A DNA stretch of 64,000 bases from Mytilinidion resinicola. Its lineage: Eukaryota; Ascomycota; Dothideomycetes; Mytilinidiales; Mytilinidiaceae. This document shows positions 22,293 to 33,900 of this stretch, piece after piece. A program made the position numbers and the translations under genes. How positions within the stretch are numbered: position 1 is the first letter of the stretch; each line of letters opens with the position of its first letter. The notes under the pieces were generated by a model. It searched no databases. It was not told the DNA's origin and saw only the letters and a program-made list of their open reading frames with translations. Where the stretch lies: NCBI RefSeq assembly GCF_010093595.1, contig NW_022985453.1, forward strand, positions 1,016,897-1,080,896. Reading direction: 5' to 3'.

Positions 22293-25200
22293 ATGGAGGA
22301 GGAAGAGCGCGAGCCCAGTGTCGCATCCTCGTCAGACCTCTACTCGGAGTCTGATACGCCCGCGGCTGTACAACACCATGGCCCGACACCAACCAAGCGC
22401 AAGGCAGAGCATTCAGACTCTGGCCCAGACAAAAAGCGCAAACTTGATCCCGTCTCAAGCTCTCCTTCCTCCTCACGTCTTCTCCCCTGCGTTGGCCTTC
22501 CGCCAGAGATCTGGCAGAATGTTTTCCTTTCCTGTTCGCCTGCAACCCTCGGAAGACTGTTGCAGGTAAATCGATCTTTTCGTTCCTATCTCCTCGACGT
22601 TCAGTCTCCCTCCAGCGGGGCTGGCCGTCTAAGTCTTGTCAGATCCGACTCTATTTGGATCGCTGCAAGAAAAGCCCATCCAACTAGACCCTCCAAGCCT
22701 CCTGAAGGCTTCTCTGAAGTCGACTTATGGAGCCTGATAATGGGCAAATCGTGTCAGTTCTGCCAAAGCACTCCGTCTTCCATGCCAGGAGAGAAAGCAT
22801 GGGAGAAAGGACCTGGTCCGAATGGCGTGCGCATCATATGGCCCTTCTGGGTTCGTGCGTGTGGCAGCTGTTTGAATGAGAGATGCGAAAAGGTAAGTTT
22901 TACAATTAGTGGCGTGCCGCCATTTGCTAACAACGCGTAGGATACTACACTGCTCTTTTCTGCGGCGTCCGCCCTGCGTCCCGCACTTCCCTTCGCCTTC
23001 ATAACCTCCGATCTCAATGTCATCGCGGCTTCATCCTTACAGGATCCCGCGCTGCCTCCAAGCCTCCAAATATCGAAAGTCTACTACAAACCTCAAATAC
23101 AAGAAATGGAGGCGGAACTCGTTGAAGCTCAAAGCCGTGGCTCAGCTGCCGCCGAAGAGTGGCTCAAAGGTCTAGAAAGTCGGGGACGGGCTCGTATGAG
23201 CAACTCCGCTGGCTGGGAAAAATGGGAGATCAAATACCAGTGGTGGCTGAAACACCAAGACACTCGAAGAACCCCAATGTCTACATCTACATCACCAGGC
23301 CCAAGTCTCCCACAGAAGACGGCCTCGCCATTTCGTGCGGCTGTTTCTTCTAGACCTAGTAATGGAACACCTGTGGCCAGTAAGTGGATTTCATCAGTTC
23401 TGTTCAACAGTCCTCCGCGATGACCCTAGTATTCGTCATCTCGCCCTATGGAATCCTAATCAAAACCTAGCAACATCCACACAGCTGCTACCTCCACGTC
23501 CAGCCGTTTCAGCACAGCCTATGCATGCTCCGCAGCACATCTCGCAGCCGCCATTGCATCATCCTCGCCCAGAACGAAACATTCACGATGCCAACGAAGC
23601 AAAGGCAGCCCGAAAAGCCGACATCGAACGTCGATGCGAAGCTTTGTCTCCACCCATTCCAGCCAATGTACTCCGCCACATGGAATCGTTCAAGGCAGCA
23701 ATACAAATATCACAGCCAATGACGGACAACTCATGGGAAGTCCTGAAGCCCCGCCTACTTGCTCAGAGAGCGGACGCGGAAAAAGCTGAAGGCGAACAGG
23801 CAGCACGGATGGCATATCTACAAACGCGTGTTGCTGACCGGCGCCAACAGGACGCCAGCAACAAAGAAGTCAAAGAAGTGCTTGACCGAGAATGGGAAGA
23901 CTCCCAGAAGCCCGTTCGCGATCGTCTTTCTTCATACGCAGATGAATTCATCCGGTTCAAGTGGGCCGGTGACAAATCAATTAACTATGACAGCAGTCCC
24001 AAGTTTGCCGCGGAACTTCTTCTTCATGTCCGTCAGAAGTTCTATTCTGATGTTTCCGGAGAGGATAGGACTGCCGATGATGCCCCAGGCATGGATTTGG
24101 ACCAGCCAGACCAACTTCCACGGAGGGCCCTAATCTTGGAGAACATGAAATGGACATACGACAACAAGATTAAGCCTCTAACCGAACAGTATCGAAAAGA
24201 GCTTTTCCTTTGCAACGGCTGTGACGGAAACTTCCGCTACTACGGCTTTGAAGGCGTGATTCAGCACTACGGAGCCAAGCACACCAGTGCATTCAGCGTA
24301 GGGAATGTTGTTGTCTCCTGGAGGGAAGCCGAGTGGCCAGAGGAACCTCCATTCCATCCGGATCCAAGTGCAGCCAAGAGTTACGGTCATTCTGTGCCAA
24401 CTTCTATGCCTGCCCATGGTCATTCTGCCTATGCGCCTTACTACGGTGGGTATTCCCGCGGAGGTACGACTACTCCCCAGATGTCTATCCATCTCCAAAG
24501 CCCCAGTCCGTACATGCCGTACGGAGCGCAGTTCAACGGCCCGTTTCCACCCCCTCCGCCTCCTTCCAATCCGGTTCACGGAGCGAATTACAACTATTCG
24601 CAAGGGTATGCGCAGCCACAGCCCATGGATCCATACAACGGGTATCAACTAGGATACCTTGGATACTCGACATCGCCACTCATGAATGCTTCCGTCCCGG
24701 TTGGAAATGGATCCAATGGCTTTGGTTTCCAGACTTCTCCACAACACGTGCCAGTTGCCCCTGCCCCCATGCCTCAGGAACCCGACAAAGATGAGCCCTT
24801 CCGCACTACCCTCTTCGATGAACAGGTGAGAAGCCTCGTGGAAATGGCTCGGGACATTTGGAACAGTACCTCTGGGATCAAGGATTTGCCAAACAGTGTT
24901 CGAGTCTATGTGTTGTTGCAGCGTGTTATTTCCAAGTTCCAGCTTCAATTCGATCACGAACCAACATTGGATCATTTCTCCGACGCTGTTCAAAATCATT
25001 CCCTATCAGGACTGAAGTCTGCCGCCGGACTTGCTTGTAAGGCGTGTCAATCTGAACCCATCAATCAATTTTCCATGTCCAATGTATCTCGACCCGAAGA
25101 CAGAAAAACATATCATGTACTTTCCCTATTCTCTCATTTCAAGTCAGTTCATTTGGAGCGATTTGGACCCCGGCCAACCTTCCAAAACGGCCAGCAACTC

Positions 25201-26973
25201 CGGCTTCTAGATTGGAAAGAGGACATGATCGAGCTTCCCAGTGATCGATCAATATCTGGCCTTATCCATGCTCCCGGAATGGATGATGATAAGCTGCATA
25301 TCATTGCAACAGTGTTTCCTACGCTGTTTCCAACTCCTCTACCGAGGATCGGAGTAGTGGATCAGTCTGGCGTAGCATCGGCATCACTTAACAGACCCAA
25401 GAGTGCAAAGCTGGACACGGATATGCCTGACGCTTTGGATGAAGGCCTGGGAACTACTCCACGTAAGTCTCTACATGGTCGGGCCAATCTACCTCGCCGC
25501 CCGGGTGAGGAGGAATATGATCCACTTCGACCAGCCCTGGTCAGAGACTCCAGACATGCCGTCGGAGCGTCTCACAGGAGGCCATCTCATTCCTGGAGCC
25601 CGCCATCAGATGATCGTAGGCAGGTCTACTATGCCGAGCCGAGATATATCGTAGGTGGACCGCAGTACTACCCGGTAAATGGTTTCGACACTGACGCACT
25701 TTTTTTGAAGCGACCACGGGATCCCATGGACGATGAATACGCCGGACCTCCACCTCGCCAATACATTGAAGTTAGCCCTAATGGAACACGTTACCTCCGC
25801 GATGCTAGTCCAATGTATGAGGAAATACGGGAGAGACGGCCGGTCTATCGCGATCGTGAAGTGTATCCAAGTCTTCCACCAGGAGAGTCCAGGGGCTATT
25901 ACAGAGGACCAAGCCAACTTGGTGCCACGGAAGGCCCTCCAGGAATGGATCGATATCGCTATGGTCCCGAGAGTGCTAGGGCTCGTTCACGAAGCGAGTC
26001 GCCCGCCAGAGCAGAAACTGACGCAGAGCGCTTCCTCAACGAATTTGTGCCACCACCTCCGCTGCCACAACACATCCGCAAGGATGAGGGGGACCTCCGC
26101 CAGCCATGGCCTCCAAAGGACAACGACGACGGCTCCAAATACACGCCACCCCCTCCAATCCTTGTAGCGCCCGCAGATGATCGTCCAGACCCCAACACGC
26201 CCTCAGGTCCTCAGCCCATTCCGATAAATGGCTCCCTCCACTATGAGGATTCCCGTCATGGCAGGCATACACCGGATTCAGGACATACTCCAAGGAGACC
26301 AGGGCCGGGACCCTACCGCCGCAGAGAAGTGCCCGTGCCTTCACGGTACGCGAGATACATGAGTGCGGCTGACCGCGACACATACGCCCGCGGCCACAGC
26401 ATTCAGCGTTCGCACAGCCGATACGAAAGGAGGTATGAGAGGTATGACCAGCAGCGGAGACGGTTAGATCAAGAAGGAGAAACCCCAGGACCACCCACGG
26501 CCGCAGAACGAGACAGGGATAGGAGTCTCGACCGCTATACGGATGAGAGGGATCACGACCCGTATTACCACCCACTGCGCCAGGGCTCCAGGGAATACGT
26601 CCCGATTGACGACCATCGCGGTGCTGGGCCCCCACCCGCGCGTTACTTCTCCCGTTTCGCAGCCGAGACGGCAGATGCGCAGCCGCCGCAGTTTGTGGAT
26701 GAGTTCGGCGAACCGGTGCAGTACGTCCGCGTCCGGAGTGAGGCCTATCAGCCGCGCTATGCGGATGATAGGGAGAGGGTTGAATACGTCCCTGTTGGGT
26801 ATGACCAGCGTGAGAGGGAAAGAGATAGAGAATACGTTTACTATGATGAGCGGGCGCCGGTGCCGCTGAGGGGCGGCGAGGTGGGGGTGGAGAGGGTGCC
26901 TGTGCCTGTGCCTGCGCCTGTGCCAGTGCCTGTGCCTGTGGCATTTGAGGGGGAAGTGGGAGAGGAAAGGTGA
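22293..26973 (+). CDS. Large F-box protein with zinc-finger-like motifs
   Basis: Predicted adaptor of an SCF ubiquitin ligase. I know this protein type only as an uncharacterised conserved ascomycete family. Exons 22293-22892, 22941-23358 and 23411-26973 give 1526 aa. The second intron is uncertain: a GTAATG donor at 23359 gives 52 bp, a GTAAGT donor at 23380 would give only 31 bp in the same frame; I prefer the first. An acidic start and a KRK-rich stretch precede an F-box at about 64-110 (LPPEIWQNVFLSCSPATLGRLLQVNRSF as anchor). A cysteine cluster follows (CQFCQ ... CGSC ... C). Two C2H2-like motifs lie further on, CNGCDGNFRYYGFEGVIQHYGAKH and CKACQ..HFKSVH. The rest is Pro/Tyr-rich, then Arg/Tyr/Asp-rich with SRSRSE and RERDRE runs, and it ends in a VPVPVP repeat encoded at 26895-26940. 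Internal ATG 23335 is not a separate gene start. Confidence 0.8.
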
Positions 26974-27598
26974 GGGAGGGGTTTACTTATGGCGTCTGAA
27001 AATAATCGGTTTGCGTGGGTGGAAAAGTGTGCTTCTTTTAGCGAGTCTGCCAAAGGGTGGTTAATGGAAAAAACCTGTGTATGAATACGTACTGCGGGAT
27101 GTTGCGTGGAAATTTTGTTGTTCATGTGGGTAGGTCTCTGATGTTTAAACGATAGTCTAATAATGTGACACTTGATTTACAGAAAATTACCTTTGGCGGT
27201 GATGTCATCGCTATGACTGCCCAAAGACGTTGCAGAGACCCCGCCGCTGCAACGTCACATTGATTTAAAATAACGATTCAACTTCACACATCAGTGCTTG
27301 TTGGCTTCAATGGCAGCTAGGCCTAACACGGTATGCAGATTGTTGCATATGCAGGCGCTGGTTGGCTGGCCTCAACGTCGCCCCATCACCGTTCCGAGAT
27401 GGGTATACAATCAGTTTCTTGGCTTCTCACTCTACACGTCTGCTTCATCCTTTGCCTAGCTATTGAAATATATGAGCTCCAGCTTTCCCTCTTCGCTCAG
27501 CTTCCCAAGAGTTCTTTTCAAATCCGATCTTCCATCTTCACATCCCTCTCACGCCTCTACCACTTCCATTCCCATTTCTAAGTTTAGTTTCTAAAGAG
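26974..27598. other. Intergenic region
   Basis: 3' flank of the F-box gene and the start of the SDR remnant. Moderately AT-rich; GTTGCAGAGACC / GTTGCAACG-like words near 27228-27256 form a weak inverted pair. An 82-codon open frame at 27333-27581 resembles nothing I know. No gene is called. Confidence 0.4.
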
Positions 27599-27864
27599 AA
27601 GATTCCATTCACACCCTCCCACGTCCTCCTCATCGGCGCCGCCGTTGCCGAGCACCTCATCCGTTCCGGCTCCAAAGTCGTCGCCGTCGGCCGCCGCTAG
27701 GACCGCCTCGACGCCTTTGTGCAGAAACATGGTGCCGAGAAAGCGAGCACTGTGAAGTTCGACATCGGCGACGCGGGGGGGATGGATAGGTTCGTCTCGA
27801 CGTAAGAAGACCCCGTGATGAAGGGAAGTGGGGGGGGGGGGGGGGGGGGGGGGGGGAGGGGGGG

Positions 27865-27915
<51 letters not shown>

Positions 27916-28004
27916 CGCTGAAGCTAATAGTTCACAGGATCATAAAGCAGTACCCCGACATCGACTGCATCTGCATCTTGCTACCCCGTTTGCGGAAGCA
28001 TTCG
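27599..28004 (+). pseudogene. Broken short-chain dehydrogenase/reductase (SDR) 5' fragment
   Basis: The frame from 27599 reads like the start of a fungal SDR: HVLLIGA, then AEHLIRSGSKVVAVGRR, DRLDAFVQKHGAEKAS, FDIGDAGGMDRFVST. Two defects are visible. The glycine-rich cofactor motif expected right after LLIGA (TGxxxGIG type) is missing, apparently by deletion, and an in-frame TAG follows GRR at the place where Gln is usual. A splice donor at 27802 (GTAAGA) and acceptor ending at 27937 (TTCACAG, branch GCTAAT) would join FVST to IIKQYPDIDCI, the next expected SDR segment. After that SDR similarity stops and the same frame runs into the ORF at 28005. This is a dead gene or a fusion remnant, not an enzyme. 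Confidence 0.7.
27830..27915 (+). repeat. 86-bp G tract in the remnant SDR intron
   Basis: 84 of 86 bases are G, interrupted only by A at 27857 and 27867. It lies between the splice donor at 27802 and the acceptor at 27937 of the SDR remnant. Such a tract can form stacked G-quadruplexes in the + strand and in any transcript of it. Its exact length is doubtful because sequencers and assemblers misjudge homopolymers. Confidence 0.9.
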
Positions 28005-28572
28005 ATGGCAAGCGGCGTAGGCTATGCAGTCATCCCGGGAGCGATTTCCCTATCGCCTGTTCAGCAAGCAGTCTCGGCTGTATCGGGTGGCGTGAAAGTT
28101 AAGAGAGCGACGGAGAAGTACACAGAGTATGAGGTGCCATCCATCTGCATCAATATACGAGACGAATTTATCAAAGTAAGTCGGCTGTGGTTTTCATGAA
28201 TACGTGCTAATACAACGGTAGAAACAAACTGACGACCCCTCCCTCGCTCAGTTCCTCGACCGTCAGCCTGTTTCTCAATTACGATCCGTCAACGTAGGAG
28301 TCTTTCGCGAAACAGACAACGCGGACCCTAAAAAGGTCTATGGTGCGGGCAAGGAAGAAATTTATGTTACCATAGCTCTAACAGGCCTTGACTCCGGAAA
28401 TGGCTGGTACATCTTGATCGAAAAATCTTACGATCGATCGCCATCGCAAACATCTTGGAATGACGCTTCGATGAAATTGAAGGCTGGCGACGCAGTGGTA
28501 TGGCGGGGAGACTTGTTATATCGACATCCTCCTGGTGGAGGAGGAACATTTATGACGTTGGTTTATGCATAA
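28005..28572 (+). CDS. Conserved-looking protein of unknown function, 173 aa
   Basis: Two exons, 28005-28175 and 28222-28572, joined by a clean 46-bp intron (GTAAGT..GCTAAT..TAG) in phase 0; the join keeps an open frame of 173 codons, good evidence that it is real. The C-terminal part reads like the closing strands of a jelly-roll or dioxygenase-type fold (KLKAGDAVVWRGDLLYRHPPGGGG), with GNGWYILIEKSYDRSP before it, but I recognise no complete catalytic motif and do not assign a function. The start ATG is in frame with the upstream SDR remnant through the G-tract intron, so the present transcript might be a chimera. It may also be the 3' part of a longer gene whose 5' end was lost. Confidence 0.6.
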
Positions 28573-28716
28573 GGCTGCAGGGGAGTTCTCCGCCCAGGAG
28601 GAAGGCTTTGAATAGCAGTGTGCACCAGTTGCTCGAAGTGATCAGCTTCCATCTCGTCCCATCCGTCCATGTCTCTGCAACGCTCAGCTAGGGCTTCTTG
28701 TCAAATGAGTCGAGGG

Positions 28717-30993
28717 CTATGTTAATCCGCGTAATTCAATAGCTGCCCGTCGCGTTTCCCGTGTAAACAAAGATTCTTCTCCTCGTTGTTTAACCGGACT
28801 TGCTCTCTTTTTTTTTCGGTTTGGTGATATAATGCCTAGGGCAGCCCGTGGCTTCACGACCTCCGCCCGCTCAAAGTCGATTACCATAACTTTGCCAACC
28901 TCCGTATTCCACAGTATGTTGCGAGGCATGAGATCGTGATGAAGGACCCCTAAATTGTGAATGGCCTGAGCTGAACACTCCAACTGTTGAGTGATGAATA
29001 GTCTGTTATCGGCAGTAATGTGTCGAGAGATGAGCTCTCCTCCAAAACTAAGGAACATCATATGAACAAGCTCCGTAATACCCTCGTAGAAATAGGGATA
29101 GACGAGGTCGATGTTACCCAAATGTACTGGCACATAGACGCCCTGGAGTGGACGAAGGTGTTCATAGATGGTAGCCTCCCTACGTAGGCGATGAATGAAG
29201 TCAATCGGGGTGCATTTGGCGGCGGCAGTATATCCGTACGAGTTTAGTCTAACTTGGAACAAAACACCGCATGCTCCAGGAATGCCTACAGGCTTGCAGT
29301 CGGTATCCAGGTCTTCTGAGAGTTGTTGGCGAACTAGAACAAGGAATTGGCGTCGGTCGATCCGATGATAGTTCTCCCCATGATCTCGTACGTTTGGGCA
29401 CAACACGTCAAGTGGACCGCCCTCGACTAAACCACGTAGGCAGTTTTGGGTGCAATATTGCCCACTCCCGTTCTGCGCTCCGCGGCGGGAATCACGACTA
29501 GATGACGAGTTGCTGGCAGTGGCCTGGCTACGGGTTGAACGCCGGGGTAAGGGCCGCTTTTGACTCGGAGTGTCCGGATCAGGTTCCTGGTCGCTAGCTT
29601 CATATTGATCCTGCGCTGGCTCGCAATTCAGGGAGCTGGTTTGAGTTGGTCTCCGTCGGAGCTGGACAGGCGACATGCGAAGGAATTGGTTGTGCTGAGG
29701 TGGCCGGTACTCTGATGATGGTGCGTCTTGGGTAGGGATTGTCTCAAGTAGATCGTCATACACAACCTCCCAGCTGTTTAGCATAACAGCCGCCTCAGCT
29801 CGCCACTTATGACTCCGAGGTGGTGTCTTTAACGCCTGAAGCGTAAACGCCAGCATCTGTCCGACAGCGGTTAGATGCAGCCGATTTGCCCCTTCAGAAT
29901 CTAGAGCCCATCCCGTAGTTTCCCCAACGTCGCCTTTAGGGACGGATAGGAAATAGTAGGCCGTCCTAGGATCATCAGGCACCCGTAGGAAGATGAACGC
30001 CTCGCCGGTACTCACGCACCCATACTCCAAGCCAGCCTGGACCATGTAAGAAAATGCTTGAGTAATGACTGCAGCAATCAGGCGCCGGAAGCGCTCTTGA
30101 GCAGTATCGGCCTCAGCGCAGCGGAGCACCTCCTCAAGATCCATTTCATGCAAGCCTTCGTAGATGTATCCAAGCGAGAGCTTGTGTGGTGCCTTATATT
30201 CGATGATGAAAGCAGCAATGCGATGTTCCGAGTTTGGAGTCGTGCTAGATGTGTTGTACACGCAAAATTGGTCTGCACGAGGCCGGGATGATCTTGCGAC
30301 TTCTGTGGCTACCAGATCTGCTGAGTCTACCGGCATTGTCTGGGCTTGTAGGCGTGGTGACCGGCGTCGCGGAGCCCCTGATACGCTTATCCGTTGTATG
30401 CCCGCTTCCAGCTGTGATTCTGGGCTAAGGGTGTTGGCGTGATTCTCAAACTTGATTGCACCCCGCAGTTGAAATTTCCGTCGAAGTGCGCTGTTATTGT
30501 AAAGCTGCGAGATGATTGACGATATGTGGTCCTCGAGGGTGGAGCGCTGGAAGAGATGCAAATCCAGTTCAGAGCTCATCATCCTTTGCCGGATACCCTC
30601 TCCAGACTCCTCCAAGGTATGTAGTGAGGTGAAGTGCCGTTCCAAGACGAATTCTGAGCCCATAACCTCGTCCCAAATCGCTTCCTGTTGTGCGGGAAAG
30701 TCTTCCCACTCGAGAATTCTTTCAGGCCGAAGTTTATTATTCGCGTTTGCAGGGTCGCCTCGCGTTGATAGGGTTGCATCGGTTTGTACAGTGAGGCCGG
30801 AGTATAGGTGAGTATGACATGCGTCGAGGAGCTCTAGTAATGTTGTCTTGCGCGTTTTTTCTTCGATCCTTTCCTGCGCCCGCTCTGCATCTTCGCGTCT
30901 GCGCTGTTCTTCCTCCTGAGCAAGCTCTGCAGCCTTCCGTCTGTGCTGCTCTTCGAAAAACAGCCTTTTGTAATCGGGCGACGGTTCAGCCAT
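28717..30993 (-). CDS. Nuclease-like (PD-(D/E)XK) plus kinase-like fusion protein
   Basis: Single-exon gene of 758 aa. After a short head, residues about 10-50 form a charged coiled coil (EEEQRRREDAERAQERIEEK). The middle (about 240-420) has the look of a PD-(D/E)XK nuclease fold, with FIIEYKAPHKL as the E-x-K core after a conserved acidic approach. A Ser/Arg/Pro-rich linker (about 450-545) leads to a short protein-kinase-like domain: AAKC as the possible ATP lysine, then HHDLMPRNILWN (HxDxxxxN catalytic loop) and VMVIDFERAE (DFE instead of DFG). The glycine loop is weak (GACGVLF). Ascomycete genomes carry many variable, intronless copies of this type, often near transposons; their role is unknown, and links to self/non-self conflict proteins are inference. 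The tail is basic (NRKKKRASPVKQR). The gene is intact although its surroundings are gene-poor. Confidence 0.75.
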   Translation of the reverse strand: MAEPSPDYKRLFFEEQHRRKAAELAQEEEQRRREDAERAQERIEEKTRKTTLLELLDACHTHLYSGLTVQTDATLSTRGDPANANNKLRPERILEWEDFPAQQEAIWDEVMGSEFVLERHFTSLHTLEESGEGIRQRMMSSELDLHLFQRSTLEDHISSIISQLYNNSALRRKFQLRGAIKFENHANTLSPESQLEAGIQRISVSGAPRRRSPRLQAQTMPVDSADLVATEVARSSRPRADQFCVYNTSSTTPNSEHRIAAFIIEYKAPHKLSLGYIYEGLHEMDLEEVLRCAEADTAQERFRRLIAAVITQAFSYMVQAGLEYGCVSTGEAFIFLRVPDDPRTAYYFLSVPKGDVGETTGWALDSEGANRLHLTAVGQMLAFTLQALKTPPRSHKWRAEAAVMLNSWEVVYDDLLETIPTQDAPSSEYRPPQHNQFLRMSPVQLRRRPTQTSSLNCEPAQDQYEASDQEPDPDTPSQKRPLPRRSTRSQATASNSSSSRDSRRGAQNGSGQYCTQNCLRGLVEGGPLDVLCPNVRDHGENYHRIDRRQFLVLVRQQLSEDLDTDCKPVGIPGACGVLFQVRLNSYGYTAAAKCTPIDFIHRLRREATIYEHLRPLQGVYVPVHLGNIDLVYPYFYEGITELVHMMFLSFGGELISRHITADNRLFITQQLECSAQAIHNLGVLHHDLMPRNILWNTEVGKVMVIDFERAEVVKPRAALGIISPNRKKKRASPVKQRGEESLFTRETRRAAIELRGLT

Positions 30994-33900
30994 GTTGTGG
31001 CGATAATAGGACTAGCGGGATGTATTCGGTGGGGTTTGTTTACGGCGGTTGTCTGGCGTGTTTCGCGGAAATAGGTGGCAGGTTGTATTGATGCGGGCTG
31101 CGTGATTTCGGATCAGATACCGTTCCCAGTCGGCCGATTGCACAAGGGCAAGCTGCTCGCGAGACAGATAGAGTTTGCGTTTCAAGGTTGTTATGGGAGA
31201 AGGGGAAAGTCATCAATCGAGACTTAGCCCCATCGCGTGTTTCGGTCCCGCCAATCTTGGCACTGCGCCTCATAGCGATGTGGCGAAGCGAGCCACCGTC
31301 GGCAAGCAAGGCCTTATTCACCTGGGCTGGCAGCGGTCACGAAGGCGTGAAAGAAAACTCGCTCGAGGCTTAGTCATAGATACCAACTGCTGCGCCTCAG
31401 AATAGGGTGGTGAAACCTGCCAGCACACAATCCTCCACGGTGTCACGGTGTTACTATGACACCTTACCCACTACAAACTGCAACAACGCGCGCGGACCAA
31501 CGACCAGAACGCTAGAATAAAGAGCTACGCGCTTCATTGCTGGGGTATAATGGTCCATGGCAAGTCCTGCAAAGCCGACATTGCCGCTAAGATATACTCC
31601 GACCCGGAGCACAGGCTTGCTTTCCTGTATACGTGACATGCATTGATAGACGCCAAAATAAATTAAGATTAGCCAATCGCGTCCGGGATCATCCTGGGGA
31701 CTATCCTGAGGGCTATCCTTGCGCTGGGTGGTTCGCCATTCTGCACTGATGGGCTAAAAATATCACTTGGTTCCAAATGATTTCAACATGACCGACCTCG
31801 CCAAAGCACGCAGAACCGCAAACCTCACCCGCCGGGCCCGAACACTCCTCACTGTTCCACTCTACCTGGTCTCTACAGCGACTCCTTCTCTGTGCCTCGG
31901 GTAAAGTCCCAGAGCTACGGAGAGTCCCTTGCCTGTCAGCAGGAAAAATAGGCTTAGAGTAGATTAGCGGGTGGCCGCCGTCCGTCGCCGCGTTCAACGC
32001 GTGCCTGAGGCGCGCCCATTATCAGCAATTCTGTTTATAGCACCGGATCTGGACGTCAAGAAGGCGCCGGCGGAGAGAGTCGAAATATTTTCCGAGGCTG
32101 TCAATGAGGGGCTTTTCGATGTGCGTTGGTTCAAGGAGGTCATAGAAAGAGATAACAATGAGAAGTTGGGACCCGGGGAGGATAGTGGTATCGAGCTTGA
32201 TTTGGAAATAAATATGTAGGGTTAGATGGAAGTTAGTTTCCTCCATTTTAGCTCTTCTGATTCGGGTCAGCTCCGGTAAGTACACATGCTGAGAATGGAC
32301 GCCAATCGTCCACCTCCATTTCATATCCAGCTCCACCCCCGGACCATCTCTCTATTCTTCCTGGTTTCTCCTGGGTGCGATAGAAATGGCCAAGCCGCCT
32401 CCGCCTTTGATCTTCGCGATCACCAACAGAACTAAGCCCCTCTCATCCTCATATCATCCCTTCTGTTGTCACACATGTGCCTTCAACCCTGTCCCGGGAC
32501 AGACGATGCACTCATTTTCGCCGCAAAACCGAGATCTAGAAATATATAAAATTAGAACGTGAGCTAGCTATAAATAGATAGATTCCGCAGACCTAAAGTC
32601 CAGCAAATACACACGAAGCCCCACCACCAGGCCGAACAGCTTGTGACCAATGATTGTGTTGAATTTGGCTTCGTTTTTACAGGTACGTACATTCCCGAAT
32701 CAGCCTCATGGTTGCGCGCTGTCGCGCGTCCAAACATCCTTCTCTCATCGCACTTCCTCAATAGACAAAACGGATTAAAACGTCTCCACGACTCACCGCA
32801 GATTCACCTACAGGACTCACAACAATCTATGAACGACATTGACTCGCTGTGTGAGCCAAGACCAAGCCAAGATCACAATCTTCTCCGGTCTATAGCCTCT
32901 CCGTATGACTCTCTGCATACTCCGACGACGATCATTGTCCGAGAGCGCTCTCTCCGCTTCACGATCAGCGCTCAAAGAAGGACGGCTCACAAGAGCGAAC
33001 CCACCTCACTTCTTCTTGAAGATCGAGGAGTGGTGGGATACAGGGCTCGAAGCGAGGAAGCGGAAGACGAGAGCGGACATCGTGAGTACCGACAGCTTGT
33101 GAAGATAGATCATGTTACGACGTGGGCACATGGCATGTAATACGGTCGTGAGGGCGGACAGAATGCGGTCGTGACGGCAGTGGGCTGTGCCTTCGCGAGA
33201 AATCACGACACCCAGCCCTCGTCGGCATTGTGGTTCTTCCGCCGCCGTGCATTGGTCTCTTCGTGCTAAACCACGCCCCAACAATTCTCATCTCATCCAT
33301 CTCTCTCCTATCCATCGCAATGCGATACCGAAAGTCCTTCGTAGAGCCCACGAATAATAATATCATGCTGTGGGAATTAGAACATGGAAAGTGTGGGGAG
33401 ATCGCAGTGCTCCCGACGACATTTGGGTTGAAGGATATCATTTCGTTGATGAAAGACCTTGAACTGGCGCTGGTCTACTTATCTCAGCTTACAGGACTGT
33501 CCGACTAAGGAACTGCTTGACTCGTAGAAAAGGTTGTGGGTGTAGCAGGGGTCAGATGCTCCTACATAGATAGGACACTTCTGGAACGAGCTCTCGAGGA
33601 AGTCTCATGCGAAGGACTGGTCGGATTGAAACGTCCCACAGAAAGTGACTTTGATATGCCACTTTGATTGTGAGATCCGCGAAACAAGGCGAAACCAGCG
33701 TTTTTGAGGCTCAGTCCCTGGCTTTAATGACGTCTCTCCGTAGCCCTTTGGTATATATTCGATAGTGCGCGAGAAGCAAGGCATATTGTCGTGGGCGTTG
33801 GGCAAGATTCGGTACCTCTGTTGTTGTAAACTTTGGGCAAAATCGGAATAGTAGGCGCATATTAGTAGGCCGGTGCTGTTCTATATACTTGTTTATCCAC

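Noticed and set aside
23335..23410. Separate gene starting at ATG 23335
   Set aside because: The upstream F-box exons splice into the same frame at 23411; the ATG lies in an overlapping out-of-phase stretch and the intron.
26036..26944. 302-codon minus-strand frame in the F-box gene
   Set aside because: Antisense shadow of a biased coding region; its AQAQAQ head is the complement of the VPVP repeat.
31788..32219. Two-exon gene from ATG 31788 to TAG 32219
   Set aside because: No donor/acceptor pair keeps frame; a TAG at 31965 closes the second part.
32643..33140. 165-codon frame near 32.6 kb
   Set aside because: A better-looking short stretch lies in another frame over the same bases, and neither resembles a known family.
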